Positions 25,490-34,640 of a stretch of DNA of 39,827 nucleotides are shown here, piece after piece. How positions within the stretch are numbered: the first letter of the stretch is position 1; each line of letters begins with the position of its first letter. The translations under genes and the position numbers were made by a program. Origin of the DNA: an uncultured Parabacteroides sp. (lineage in GTDB: Bacteria > Bacteroidota > Bacteroidia > Bacteroidales > Tannerellaceae); NCBI RefSeq assembly GCF_947855115.1, contig NZ_CANTZW010000037.1:1-39827 (forward strand), in the 5' to 3' direction. Under the pieces are notes generated by a model. It did not search any database. It saw only the letters and a program-made list of their open reading frames with translations, and had not been told where the DNA came from.

Positions 25490-26866
25490 ATGAAAATCAA
25501 GCTTTTAATACTTGGACTTGGCCTTGGTGCTAGCATTTTGGCCGGTTGTAATGATGATGTGAGTTCGATAGGAACAAGTATTCAGCCAGGCGATGATACA
25601 ATTGCGGTATATACGGACACGTTCCGGATACAAGCCACCACGGTGCAATTAGACTCTATTTACGCAAGGTCTACCAGTGCCCAACTAGGTGAACTTTACG
25701 ATCCTCTGTATGGTAATCTTGTATCGGATTATATGTGCCAATTCTATTGTCCTAATGATTTTCAATTTGCGCATACACCTTATGAGGGAAAAATCGACTC
25801 GGTGGATTTCTGCATATATTATAATGGCACTAATAAAAACGGTGTGTGGGTAGGAGACTCTTTGGCACCTATGCGTGCGGAGATCTTTGAAATAACAAGC
25901 CCGTTGCAAAAGAATTTTTATACGAACATTGACCCGGCAAAATATTGCAATATGCAAAAGTCGATGGGCGCTCAAGCTTATACAGCTTATAACGCAAGTA
26001 TATCAGATTCCCTAAGAGACGATGATTACAGTCCGCATATAAGAATTAAAATGCCGACAGAGTTTGGACAAAAACTCTATGACGAGACGATTAAAAACCC
26101 GGGAGCATTCAAGAATCAAGAAACTTTCAATGAGTTTTTCCCCGGGCTTTATGTAACAAATACCTTTGGCAGTGGAAACATATTGTCTGTAGCCAGTTCT
26201 GTTCTTAGAATATATTACAATCATGCGGTTAAGAGTACCGCAGGAAAAGATTCTCTAATAAAAACGTGGGAAGCTTTCTCCGTCACTAAAGAGGTTATTC
26301 AATTAAGCCGTTTCAAAAACACCGATATGAGCCAATTGCTTCAGCCCAATGAAGACTATGCATTCTTTAAGACTCCAGCCGGTGTCTGTACGCGTATCGT
26401 TCTTCCTACAAAGGAAATTACTCCGATCATGAAAGAGCGTATCGTGAATAATTTACCATTGGAGCTAAAAGCGATGCCACAAGAAAATTGGCAATACGCA
26501 TTAAATCCTCCTTCTTATCTATTAATATTGCCGGAAGATTCAATTAAAAGTTTCTTTGAGGGAAATCAAGTTAATAATAATGTAACCTATTTCTTATCGG
26601 ATGCTTATAATGAGACAACTCGTACTTACACTTTCCCGAATCTTGCCAATTTATTAAAATATCAGATAGAAAAGGATCCGGACAATGATCTGGCGTTGCT
26701 TGTTATACCTGTGGACTGGACATATACAACAAATAATAGTTACTATGGCAGTGGCGAGAAAATTACAACAGCCATCACAAATTATCTTGCTCCTTCAGGA
26801 GTAAAGATACGAAAGGACGAAGAGGTAATGAAAATAGGCATTACATCATGTAAATACGCTAGGTAA
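25490..26866 (+). CDS. DUF4270-family lipoprotein
   Basis: A 458-residue lipoprotein (lipobox ending at Cys20, ILAGC). The start of the mature part, NDDVSSIGTSIQPGDDTI, and the following beta-rich sequence fit the DUF4270 family of Bacteroidota, which has no established function. No enzymatic motif is visible. It is likely exported to the outer membrane. The GT5-like gene lies 11 nt ahead. I recall this pair, next to panC/panD, from other Bacteroidota genomes, but cannot confirm that here. Confidence 0.8.
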   Translation: MKIKLLILGLGLGASILAGCNDDVSSIGTSIQPGDDTIAVYTDTFRIQATTVQLDSIYARSTSAQLGELYDPLYGNLVSDYMCQFYCPNDFQFAHTPYEGKIDSVDFCIYYNGTNKNGVWVGDSLAPMRAEIFEITSPLQKNFYTNIDPAKYCNMQKSMGAQAYTAYNASISDSLRDDDYSPHIRIKMPTEFGQKLYDETIKNPGAFKNQETFNEFFPGLYVTNTFGSGNILSVASSVLRIYYNHAVKSTAGKDSLIKTWEAFSVTKEVIQLSRFKNTDMSQLLQPNEDYAFFKTPAGVCTRIVLPTKEITPIMKERIVNNLPLELKAMPQENWQYALNPPSYLLILPEDSIKSFFEGNQVNNNVTYFLSDAYNETTRTYTFPNLANLLKYQIEKDPDNDLALLVIPVDWTYTTNNSYYGSGEKITTAITNYLAPSGVKIRKDEEVMKIGITSCKYAR

Positions 26867-26888
26867 GAAATCTACAAATAAAAACGAA

Positions 26889-26922
26889 AGAGGCTGTCTA
26901 ACAAGTTTAGATGGCCTTTTTT
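26889..26922 (+). terminator. Terminator after the DUF4270 gene
   Basis: AGGC and TCTAA pair with TTTAGA and GCCT around a short loop (TG/TG mismatch in the middle), then a T-run at 26917-26922. Confidence 0.7.
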
Positions 26923-26967
26923 CTATTCAAAAAATAAGAGGTTGTTCTTTCTTAAGGTCAGACAGCC
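26892..26967. repeat. GGCTGTCT / AGACAGCC inverted copies
   Basis: GGCTGTCT (26892-26899) recurs inverted as AGACAGCC (26960-26967), the latter followed by CTTTTT. Similar GAGGCTGTCT-type elements are, as I recall, common intergenic terminator-like repeats in Bacteroidales. Confidence 0.45.
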
Positions 26968-26992
26968 CTTTTTCCGTATATACAAAAAAATA

Positions 26993-27016
26993 ACGAGCCC
27001 TTAAAAAGGGGCTCGT
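26993..27016 (-). terminator. Terminator after the GH57 gene
   Basis: ACGAGCCC (26993-27000) pairs with GGGCTCGT (27009-27016). Read on the minus strand it ends in a T-run. It closes the glycogen operon. Confidence 0.85.
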
Positions 27017-27060
27017 CACTTTCCAAAATAGTCTAGTCAAATCAATTATTGAAAACGACT

Positions 27061-28353
27061 TTATTTCTTAGCCGCCTTCTTTTTTAATTTATCTAATTCC
27101 TTCTGCAAACTCTCGATTTCTTCTCCTTGATTCTTGATCGTAGAAAGCAGTGAGTTCAATTCTTCATTCTCAATATTTTCCGGGAATTCCGCATTTACAC
27201 GAACAATAAAGTCCGAAAGGACATTCATATAATTATTAAACGCATCATACGGATTATCATAAGGGCTAAAACCACCCTGCCCCATATGTTTCGTACTCAT
27301 ATAATAGAAATGGTCACTACTTTGCAGATAATACCAATCCTGACGGATACGACGCGTCTGAGACAAACGAACACGCTCTCCGATTTCATTGATCTTACGG
27401 AACGCCTCCTGCTGCAATACGTTTCCTAGCCAAGAGCTACAATCCCTTTCCTCATCTACCCAAGAAATCGGATAAGGTACAGATATAGAATCTACCGGCT
27501 TAATCAACGTAAACACCTCTGATGGAGTAGAGAAACTGATACCTTTATCCGCAGCGAAACGAGGTAAAGCTTTGAAAAACTCAAAAATACCAGTTGACAC
27601 AGGATGTAAAGAACCTAATACCTCATAATTCATGAACAAATTGATAATTTGTTCAGACTCCGGAGTATCAGCGATCCATGACATGTATTTATCAGCAGTC
27701 AAAGGATACTCATTCCAACTATAATCACTGAAACGACTTGATAAATCCTCGCTGAAGCGATCATTCTTCAGTAATAAGCTTAACTTCGGAGCCACACAAG
27801 AAGAATACATATAGTTCGGGCTCTTCCATCCTAAGATATGCTTAGCACCTTCTGTCAACATTCCTTTATAGCCCATCTCGGCAACCATAGCGGAAATATC
27901 ATCAGAATAGATCAACTCCGTATTACGGAATACTTTCGGCTTAACCCCGAACAACGTCTTGATCTTATCCTCTTGTTTCTTTACTTGATGCTTGAATTCT
28001 TCCGGATCCCCCAAGGAAGAAAGGGAATGAGCATACGTCTCCGACAAGAACTCCACATTTCCCGTAGCAGCCAATTCTTTAAAGCTATCGATCACTTCCG
28101 GAGTATAAATCTCCATCTGCTCCAACGCCACACCGGAAATAGAGAACGCAACCTTAAACTTACCACCACTCGTCTTGATCATCTCCAAAATAGTCCGATT
28201 AGCCGGCAAGTAACATTGTTCAGCTATACGGTGGATAATCTCCTCATTTTGAAAATCATCATAATAGTAATGATCATTACCTATATCGAAGAAACGATAT
28301 CTTTTTAAACGGAACGGCTGATGTATTTGAAAATAAAAACAGATCGTTTTCAT
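27061..28353 (-). CDS. GH57-family alpha-glucan-acting enzyme
   Basis: A 430-residue cytoplasmic protein (no signal peptide). It has the GH57 start ICFYFQIHQPFRL (first conserved region with His), the nucleophile region FRNTELIYSDD (Glu146 predicted), and the catalytic barrel to about residue 350. The last 40 residues are a charged coiled-coil-like tail (NEELNSLLSTIKNQG then EIESLQKELDKLKKK), perhaps for dimerisation. GH57 includes alpha-amylases, 4-alpha-glucanotransferases and branching enzymes, so the exact reaction is open. It is the last gene of a three-gene operon with GT4 and debranching enzymes, 35 nt after the GT4 gene. Confidence 0.9.
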   Translation of the reverse strand: MKTICFYFQIHQPFRLKRYRFFDIGNDHYYYDDFQNEEIIHRIAEQCYLPANRTILEMIKTSGGKFKVAFSISGVALEQMEIYTPEVIDSFKELAATGNVEFLSETYAHSLSSLGDPEEFKHQVKKQEDKIKTLFGVKPKVFRNTELIYSDDISAMVAEMGYKGMLTEGAKHILGWKSPNYMYSSCVAPKLSLLLKNDRFSEDLSSRFSDYSWNEYPLTADKYMSWIADTPESEQIINLFMNYEVLGSLHPVSTGIFEFFKALPRFAADKGISFSTPSEVFTLIKPVDSISVPYPISWVDEERDCSSWLGNVLQQEAFRKINEIGERVRLSQTRRIRQDWYYLQSSDHFYYMSTKHMGQGGFSPYDNPYDAFNNYMNVLSDFIVRVNAEFPENIENEELNSLLSTIKNQGEEIESLQKELDKLKKKAAKK

Positions 28354-28388
28354 AATATTGTTTGTTTTATTTTTGTCTTGTCGTTAAT

Positions 28389-29657
28389 TTATTTGTTACC
28401 TATCACATTGTCATAAATACGACGAACTTTTTGTCCGGCATATTCCCATTTGATATTATCCACTTCTTTCTTACCTTCCTCTTTTAAGAACTCATGCATG
28501 GCTGGATAAGTAATAATGGAATACATAGCATCCGCTAACGCCTCAATATCCCAATAATCCACTTTAATCGCATAATCCAGAATTTCGGCACAACCGGATT
28601 GCTTAGAAATAATCGACGGTACACCACATTGCATGGCTTCCAACGGAGAGATACCAAAAGGCTCGGAAACCGAAGGCATCACATATACGTCACTAGCCTT
28701 CAATACCTCATACACCTGCTTACCCTTCATAAAGCCGGTAAAGTGGAAACGATCTGAAATATTACGAGCGGCAGCTAAACGGATCATCTGATCCATCATA
28801 TCGCCACTACCAGCCATCACGAAACGTGCGTAAGGAGCCTTCGCTAAAACCTTAGCGGCAGCCTCTACGAAATATTCCGGTCCTTTCTGCATCGTGATAC
28901 GTCCTAAGAAAGTGATGACCTTATCTTTTACGCCTTTTTTATCAGGGATCGCTAAAATCTCAGAACTTAAAGGTTCTACGGCGTTATGCACAGTCGTTAC
29001 TTTCGCAGGATCCTGGTGGTATTTCTCAATCACCGTCTGACGCGTTAAGTTACTTACCGTTATGATATGGTCCGCATTATCCATACCATTCTTTTCAATG
29101 GCATAGACATCCGGATTCACATTACCACGGCTGCGGTCGTAATCCGTAGCATGAACATGGATCACCAAAGGTTTACCACTCACGTTCTTCGCATGAATAC
29201 CAGCCGGATAAGTCAACCAATCGTGCGCATGGATGATATCATATTCTTCCGCACGGGCGATCACACCAGCTACGATCGAATAATTATTGATCTCTTCCAA
29301 GAGATTATCCGGATAACGTCCAGAGAACTCCAGGCAACCTAAATCATTTACATATCGGTAACTGAAGTCCGCATAAATATGATCCCGGAACTTATAATAC
29401 TGATCAGCGTTCATACCAGCCTTGGAAACCCGTTGCTGCACATATTCACGATCAACATCCTTCCAGACGATTGGTACTTGGTTGACACCTATTATCTTTA
29501 AGAAACTCTGGTCTTCATCCCCCCAGGGCTTCGGTATACAAAAAGTAATATCCATATCGGGTTGTATTGCCATGCCTCGTGTCAAACCGAAACTGGCCGT
29601 TCCTAAACCACCCAAGATATGAGGAGGAAATTCCCATCCAAACATTAATGCTTTCAT
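28389..29657 (-). CDS. GT4-family glycosyltransferase, likely glycogen-synthase-like
   Basis: A 422-residue GT-B enzyme with both Rossmann halves. The N-terminal loop WEFPPHILGGLGTAS corresponds to the GG loop binding the sugar nucleotide. HAHDWLTYPAGIHA lies near residue 145, and the C-terminal half has EPFGISPLEAMQCGVP, the E-x7-E motif. Together with the debranching enzyme and GH57 genes it probably elongates alpha-1,4-glucan. It is the complete glucan glycosyltransferase in this window, unlike the truncated GT5-like protein at 24654. Confidence 0.87.
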   Translation of the reverse strand: MKALMFGWEFPPHILGGLGTASFGLTRGMAIQPDMDITFCIPKPWGDEDQSFLKIIGVNQVPIVWKDVDREYVQQRVSKAGMNADQYYKFRDHIYADFSYRYVNDLGCLEFSGRYPDNLLEEINNYSIVAGVIARAEEYDIIHAHDWLTYPAGIHAKNVSGKPLVIHVHATDYDRSRGNVNPDVYAIEKNGMDNADHIITVSNLTRQTVIEKYHQDPAKVTTVHNAVEPLSSEILAIPDKKGVKDKVITFLGRITMQKGPEYFVEAAAKVLAKAPYARFVMAGSGDMMDQMIRLAAARNISDRFHFTGFMKGKQVYEVLKASDVYVMPSVSEPFGISPLEAMQCGVPSIISKQSGCAEILDYAIKVDYWDIEALADAMYSIITYPAMHEFLKEEGKKEVDNIKWEYAGQKVRRIYDNVIGNK

Positions 29658-29671
29658 AATGGTACTTAGTT

Positions 29672-31606
29672 TTATTCGGCGTTATACTTCTTCAACAAAT
29701 CCACAACCCGGAGGATAGCCGCAACGTTCATCGCAAATGAGACAGCCCCACGTCCGGTAAACGGCGGGTTACCATCAAACAATTCCGGGATCGTTCCGAT
29801 ACAATGCAATGACATCTCTTCCTCCAAGCTTATCAACATACGTTCAGCAAAAGCAACGCCACTCTTTCCGAATACACGTAAATAAGCTTCCAAATATGCG
29901 CCTAACAACCATGGCCAAGCGGTACCTTGGTGATAAGCCAAATCCCGTTCATACTGCGGCCCTACATAATAGGGACGATATCCCTCGCTCTTCGGGCTCA
30001 AAGAGCGCAATCCCTTCGGGGTAAGCAACTCTTTTGTCACGATATCCACCACGGCACGTTTCTGCATCCTTGTCAACGGAGAGTAAGTCAAGGCCACGGC
30101 AAAAATCATATTAGGCCGTACGCTCCAATCCACCGTAGAACCATTCACGGAATCAAACAAATAATTATATCCATTCACGAATGTCTCAGGGAACGATTTA
30201 TCCATCGACTTGATAATCGGATCAATTCCTTCGATTGGCACTCCCCCCATCAATTCCGTATAGAAACAAAGAGCATTGTACCAAAGAGCGTTAAATTCCA
30301 CGATATAACCAGAACGAGGCACGACAGGTTTTCCATTGACAGTAGAATTCATCCATGTAATCGCTTTCTCTCTTCCGTTAGCGAAAAGCAAACCATTCTC
30401 CATCAACTTCATATCCGGGTGTTTCTGGTCACGTATATAATCGATAATTTCTTTTACGATATCGCCATATAGTTCACGAGCCTTTTCAACCCCCTCGTGT
30501 TTAGCGTACTGCTGAATCGCCCAGATCGCCCATAAAAAGACATCCGGATGCTCAATCTCACGGATCACGGCATCGAAACGCCCGTTCTCCATATATGCCC
30601 GGATCGCCGGCATAGCCGTATGCATGATTTTCTCAAAACGAACAGGATCATCGATAGACAACGTGCTACCCGGAAGGGCTATGAACAAATCTCTTGCCCG
30701 TACCTTAAACCATGGATAACCAGCTAATAGATAAGCGTCGTCCTTCTTGGGACGAAAATAGAATTGTTGCGCAGAATTCTTTAAGCAATTGAAGAAACTA
30801 GTACGAGGCGTACGAGCTACCACCTCATTCTCATACAACACTTTTAAACGAGTAGTTGCCACGGCACTATCGCCGGCACTGAAAATAATACTCTCGCCCT
30901 TCTTGATAGGGATCTCGAAATATCCGGGAACATATAAATCCTCTTGATAAGGATATCCTCGTTCTTGCTCTTTCGGATACTCGATGCCATTGTACCAATA
31001 CGGCTCATACACAAATTTAACTTTCTTGTTAAATTGCATATACAGTTCCGGATAACCGGGATACATACATGTCTTGATTCCATTAGTGATTTCCTCATAA
31101 GACTGGTTCACGTTACCATTAGCTTGCGTTAAGTTCTTCACGCTACGGAAAGCGAGGAAAGGACGGAAACGTAAGGTCGTAGCGGAATGGGCATCTTCCA
31201 ACGTGTACTTGATCATGATACGATTCTCATACATGGAAAAAACTTTCTCTTTCGAGAAAATCACGCCTCCTACGCGGTAAAGCGTACGAGGAACTGTCTC
31301 AGAGCTATACTCGCGGATATACTTATGCCCCTTAGGGCTGAAATTATTGCCTGCATATTTATGCAACCCTAGATTAAATTCGGCTCCATGTTGAATTACC
31401 GTCTCATCAAAAGAGGACAGTAACACATGGTTGTCATCATCAATCGCAGGCACAGGCATAACGAGTAGTCCGTGGTATTTCCTGGTATTACAATCAACAA
31501 CAGTAGTGCAGTGATAGGCTCCCAAACGGTTGGTTCGAAGCACCTCACGAGTCAACGACTCTTCCAGGTTTATCATTACTGTTTTGTCAAATTTAAGATA
31601 ACTCAT
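29672..31606 (-). CDS. Glycogen debranching enzyme (amylo-alpha-1,6-glucosidase type)
   Basis: A 644-residue cytoplasmic protein: an N-terminal beta-sandwich domain (about 1-270, start YLKFDKTVMINLEESLTREVLRTN) and a C-terminal (alpha/alpha)6 barrel of the GDE_C type, with YNALCFYTELMGG and AYHQGTAWPWLLGAYLEA near residues 435 and 565. It would remove alpha-1,6 branches from glycogen or limit dextrins. It is the first gene of the operon, followed 14 nt later by GT4 and then GH57, so it joins glycogen breakdown and synthesis enzymes in one transcript. Confidence 0.92.
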   Translation of the reverse strand: MSYLKFDKTVMINLEESLTREVLRTNRLGAYHCTTVVDCNTRKYHGLLVMPVPAIDDDNHVLLSSFDETVIQHGAEFNLGLHKYAGNNFSPKGHKYIREYSSETVPRTLYRVGGVIFSKEKVFSMYENRIMIKYTLEDAHSATTLRFRPFLAFRSVKNLTQANGNVNQSYEEITNGIKTCMYPGYPELYMQFNKKVKFVYEPYWYNGIEYPKEQERGYPYQEDLYVPGYFEIPIKKGESIIFSAGDSAVATTRLKVLYENEVVARTPRTSFFNCLKNSAQQFYFRPKKDDAYLLAGYPWFKVRARDLFIALPGSTLSIDDPVRFEKIMHTAMPAIRAYMENGRFDAVIREIEHPDVFLWAIWAIQQYAKHEGVEKARELYGDIVKEIIDYIRDQKHPDMKLMENGLLFANGREKAITWMNSTVNGKPVVPRSGYIVEFNALWYNALCFYTELMGGVPIEGIDPIIKSMDKSFPETFVNGYNYLFDSVNGSTVDWSVRPNMIFAVALTYSPLTRMQKRAVVDIVTKELLTPKGLRSLSPKSEGYRPYYVGPQYERDLAYHQGTAWPWLLGAYLEAYLRVFGKSGVAFAERMLISLEEEMSLHCIGTIPELFDGNPPFTGRGAVSFAMNVAAILRVVDLLKKYNAE

Positions 31607-32000
31607 ACGTGTATTTGGGTTTTAAGTTACTTTCTTTAATATCAAAATGAAATTATTTTCGTTTCTGAGAATCAAAAGTATTACTTAATAACTAAAAAAA
31701 CAAACTGTCTTTTATATTTATTTAGAAAAAAAGGATTCCTTCTCCTACGATAAACTTATAGATCAAGACTTTAAAAAGAAAGGTGCTCTAAAGGAGTGTT
31801 TTCAAACATATAAAATTTTGTTAAATCAAGTCTATTATCGCCTTTGTCGAACCTTGAAACCAAGGTACAGCCCCCTGAAAACAAACCCCGATTCAACCAC
31901 AGAATATGTTCTATTTTTCATTTTTAATCAAGTAGAATATAAAAACAGAGGACGACAATGCTCATGTGATTAAAATACCTACCTTTGGAGAAATTTTTAA
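31607..32000. other. 394-bp intergenic region between divergent operons
   Basis: AT-rich, without a credible small gene. An exact plus-strand -7 box TACCTTTG (31980-31987) lies just before the M3 gene. A poorer minus-strand pair, TTTG and TAATTTCA 17 nt apart, faces the debranching-enzyme gene. No riboswitch-like fold or longer repeat is evident to me. Confidence 0.5.
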
Positions 32001-32012
32001 ATGATTTTAGAT

Positions 32013-34112
32013 ATGAGAAAGTTCTTATATAATGTGGTAATTTTATTAAGTGCAATTCAAATGACACATGCAGCAAATAACCCTTTCTTCGGGAAATTCA
32101 AGACACCGTTCGAAACCCCTCCTTTTGATAAAATCAAGATCGAACATTACGAGCCAGCGTTTGATGAGGGAATCAAACAGATGGAAAAAGAGGTAGAAGA
32201 GATCGCCAATAATCCACAACCGGCTACTTTCGAAAACACGGTAGTAGCATTAGAACGTAGTGGTAAATTATTAGAGACCGTTTCTTCCGTTTTTTTTAAT
32301 GTATTAAGTGCGGAAGCGAATGACGAAATGATGGAAATCTCGCAACGTATTTCCCCTAAACTATCAGAATCATCCAATAACATCTTCTTAAATGAGAAAC
32401 TATTTGCCCGGGTCAAATCAATCTACGATAAAAAGGACGATTTGAATCTCTCTACCGAAGACGCTAAATTATTGGAAGACCTCTATGAGGCATTTAAAGC
32501 GCAAGGAGCCACCTTAAACAAGGAAGAGAAGGAAAAATATCGCAAGTTAAGCATGGATTTAAGTATATTGACTTTGCAATTCGATCAAAATGCGTTGAAA
32601 GATAAAAACCGGTTCGAGCTACTGATCACAGACGAAAACGAATTATCCGGTTTACCGGAAAGCGCTCGTGACGCGGCAGCCATGCTAGCTAAAAGTAAAG
32701 ATAAAAACGGATGGTTATTCAATCTTTCGGCTCCAAGTTACATTCCATTCATGCGTTATTCCGACAAGCGAGATTTACGGGAAAAAATGTATCGCGAGTA
32801 CATGAGTATAGGAAACAAAGGCGATGAATTCGACAACAAAGATATTATCAAGAAAATCGTGAACATCCGTTTAGAGATCGCTAAGTTAATGGGATTCAAG
32901 AACTATGCTGAATATGCGCTAGAACATAAGATGGCTAAAAACTCAGCAAACGTATATAAATTATTGAATCAGCTACTTGAGGCTTATAAACCAGTAGCGA
33001 TCAATGAATACAATGCGGTAGAAGGATTTGCTTTAGGTACGGAAAAAGAAAATATCACTGTTATGCCTTGGGATTGGAATTATTATTCCGAAAAATTACG
33101 GAATATCCGTTTCAAGGTAAATGATGAGATGACTCGTCCCTATTTCGAACTAAGTAATGTAAAGAAAGGCGTATTCGGATTAGCGACCCAACTTTACGGT
33201 ATTACGTTTAAGGAAAACAAGAAAATCCCGGTTTACCATCCGGAAGTAGACGCTTATGAGGTATATGACGCCGATGGTAAATTCCTTGCGGTCCTCTACA
33301 CCGACTTTTTTCCTCGTGATGGAAAACAGTCTGGCGCTTGGATGAATAATATCAAGTCTCAATATAAAGATAAGGATGGAAAAGACAGTCGTCCCCAGAT
33401 CATTATCGTAATGAATTTTACTCGCCCGACTGATACAAAACCCTCTTTATTAAGTTTTGACGAGGTGAATACACTTTTGCATGAGTTCGGCCATTCCTTG
33501 CACGGCATGTTCGCCCAAGGAACATATTCCAGCCTTTCAGGAACCAGTGTTTATCAAGATTTCGTAGAGTTACCTTCTCAAATCATGGAGAACTGGTTGA
33601 CAGAGAAAGAGTTCTTAGATCAAATAGCCGTTCATTACCAGACCGGGGAAAAAATCCCACAAGAAATAATACAGAACTTAGTAGATGCCTCTAATTTCAA
33701 TGCAGGTTACCTTTGTTGCCGCCAATTAAGCTTTGGCTTGCTAGATATGGCATGGCACACTTTAGAGCAACCTTTCGAGGGTGATGTTACGGCATTTGAG
33801 AAAAAAGCTTGGGCTCCAACCGTAATCGTTCCGGAAGTACCGGAAGCCTTGATGGGTACAAACTTCGGACACATCTTCTCCGGAGGATATGCGGCAGGCT
33901 ACTACGGATACAAATGGGCCGAAGTACTAGACGCTGACGCTTTTTCCGTATTCAAATCGAAAGGAATCTTCAATAAAGAAGTAGCGAAATCTTTCCGTGA
34001 CAATATCTTATCCCAAGGAGGCACGGAAGATCCCGCTATATTATACAAGCGTTTCCGCGGACAAGAACCTACTATAGATGCCCTATTAATCCGTAACGGT
34101 ATTAAGAAGTAA
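32013..34112 (+). CDS. Exported M3-family peptidyl-dipeptidase (Dcp-like)
   Basis: A zinc metallopeptidase of about 699 residues. I start it at 32013 (MRKFLYNVVILLSA, a signal peptide ending THAAN) because the -7 box at 31980-31987 puts transcription start near 31994, leaving almost no leader for the ATG at 32001. The zinc site HEFGHSLH (first His near residue 490) and downstream VELPSQIMENW are diagnostic of M3; FNAGYLCCRQLSFGLLDMAWH follows as in Dcp. Location is periplasmic, where it would trim peptides from the C-terminal side two residues at a time. A 10-bp hairpin follows. Confidence 0.93.
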   Translation: MRKFLYNVVILLSAIQMTHAANNPFFGKFKTPFETPPFDKIKIEHYEPAFDEGIKQMEKEVEEIANNPQPATFENTVVALERSGKLLETVSSVFFNVLSAEANDEMMEISQRISPKLSESSNNIFLNEKLFARVKSIYDKKDDLNLSTEDAKLLEDLYEAFKAQGATLNKEEKEKYRKLSMDLSILTLQFDQNALKDKNRFELLITDENELSGLPESARDAAAMLAKSKDKNGWLFNLSAPSYIPFMRYSDKRDLREKMYREYMSIGNKGDEFDNKDIIKKIVNIRLEIAKLMGFKNYAEYALEHKMAKNSANVYKLLNQLLEAYKPVAINEYNAVEGFALGTEKENITVMPWDWNYYSEKLRNIRFKVNDEMTRPYFELSNVKKGVFGLATQLYGITFKENKKIPVYHPEVDAYEVYDADGKFLAVLYTDFFPRDGKQSGAWMNNIKSQYKDKDGKDSRPQIIIVMNFTRPTDTKPSLLSFDEVNTLLHEFGHSLHGMFAQGTYSSLSGTSVYQDFVELPSQIMENWLTEKEFLDQIAVHYQTGEKIPQEIIQNLVDASNFNAGYLCCRQLSFGLLDMAWHTLEQPFEGDVTAFEKKAWAPTVIVPEVPEALMGTNFGHIFSGGYAAGYYGYKWAEVLDADAFSVFKSKGIFNKEVAKSFRDNILSQGGTEDPAILYKRFRGQEPTIDALLIRNGIKK

Positions 34113-34115
34113 TAA

Positions 34116-34140
34116 TTTACCGGGCTTATCGCCCGGTAAA
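34116..34140. terminator. Hairpin after the M3 gene
   Basis: TTTACCGGGC (34116-34125) pairs perfectly with GCCCGGTAAA (34131-34140) around a 5-nt loop. No strong T-run follows, so termination may be partial. Confidence 0.65.
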
Positions 34141-34153
34141 TCTAAATAATCAC

Positions 34154-34161
34154 TACCTTTG
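34154..34161 (+). promoter_or_regulatory. -7 box for the dCMP deaminase-S41 unit
   Basis: TACCTTTG is an exact TAnnTTTG match 31 nt before the ATG at 34193. The expected -33 position falls inside the preceding hairpin and shows no TTTG. Confidence 0.4.
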
Positions 34162-34192
34162 TGTCTGAATTAAAAGACTAAAGAGTAAACAA

Positions 34193-34627
34193 ATGTGCGA
34201 GAAAACAGAAAAACAGCACGAATTAGATAAACGTTACCTGCGAATGGCCGCTATCTGGGCCGAGAATTCGTACTGTAAACGACGCCGGGTAGGCGCATTA
34301 TTAGTAAAAGATAAAATGATCATATCCGACGGGTACAATGGGACACCCGCCGGTTTTGAAAATGTTTGTGAGGACGAGAACAATGTCACCAAACCTTATG
34401 TTCTACATGCAGAGGCTAACGCAATCACGAAAGTTGCCGCCTCGTCCAACAGTAGCAAAGGAGCGACAATTTACGTTACCTCCTCCCCCTGCATCGAATG
34501 TGCGAAATTAATCATACAATCCGGAATCAAGCGAGTTGTCTATTCCGAGAATTATCGGATGGCAGATGGTTGCGAACTATTGAAGCGTGCCGGCATCATA
34601 GTAGATTATATAGATTTGAACGAATAA
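34193..34627 (+). CDS. dCMP/cytidine deaminase-family protein (ComEB-like)
   Basis: A 144-residue zinc enzyme with ligands His72 (HAEANAI, Glu74 as proton shuttle), Cys100 and Cys103 (SPCIECAK). The N-terminal RYLRMAAIWAENSYCKRRRVGALLVKD and the Gly-rich DGYNGTP fit dCMP deaminase, which supplies dUMP for thymidylate synthesis. Length is typical. The S41 protease gene follows after 13 nt, so they are likely co-transcribed without an obvious shared function. Confidence 0.93.
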   Translation: MCEKTEKQHELDKRYLRMAAIWAENSYCKRRRVGALLVKDKMIISDGYNGTPAGFENVCEDENNVTKPYVLHAEANAITKVAASSNSSKGATIYVTSSPCIECAKLIIQSGIKRVVYSENYRMADGCELLKRAGIIVDYIDLNE

Positions 34628-34640
34628 ATAAAATGTTTTT

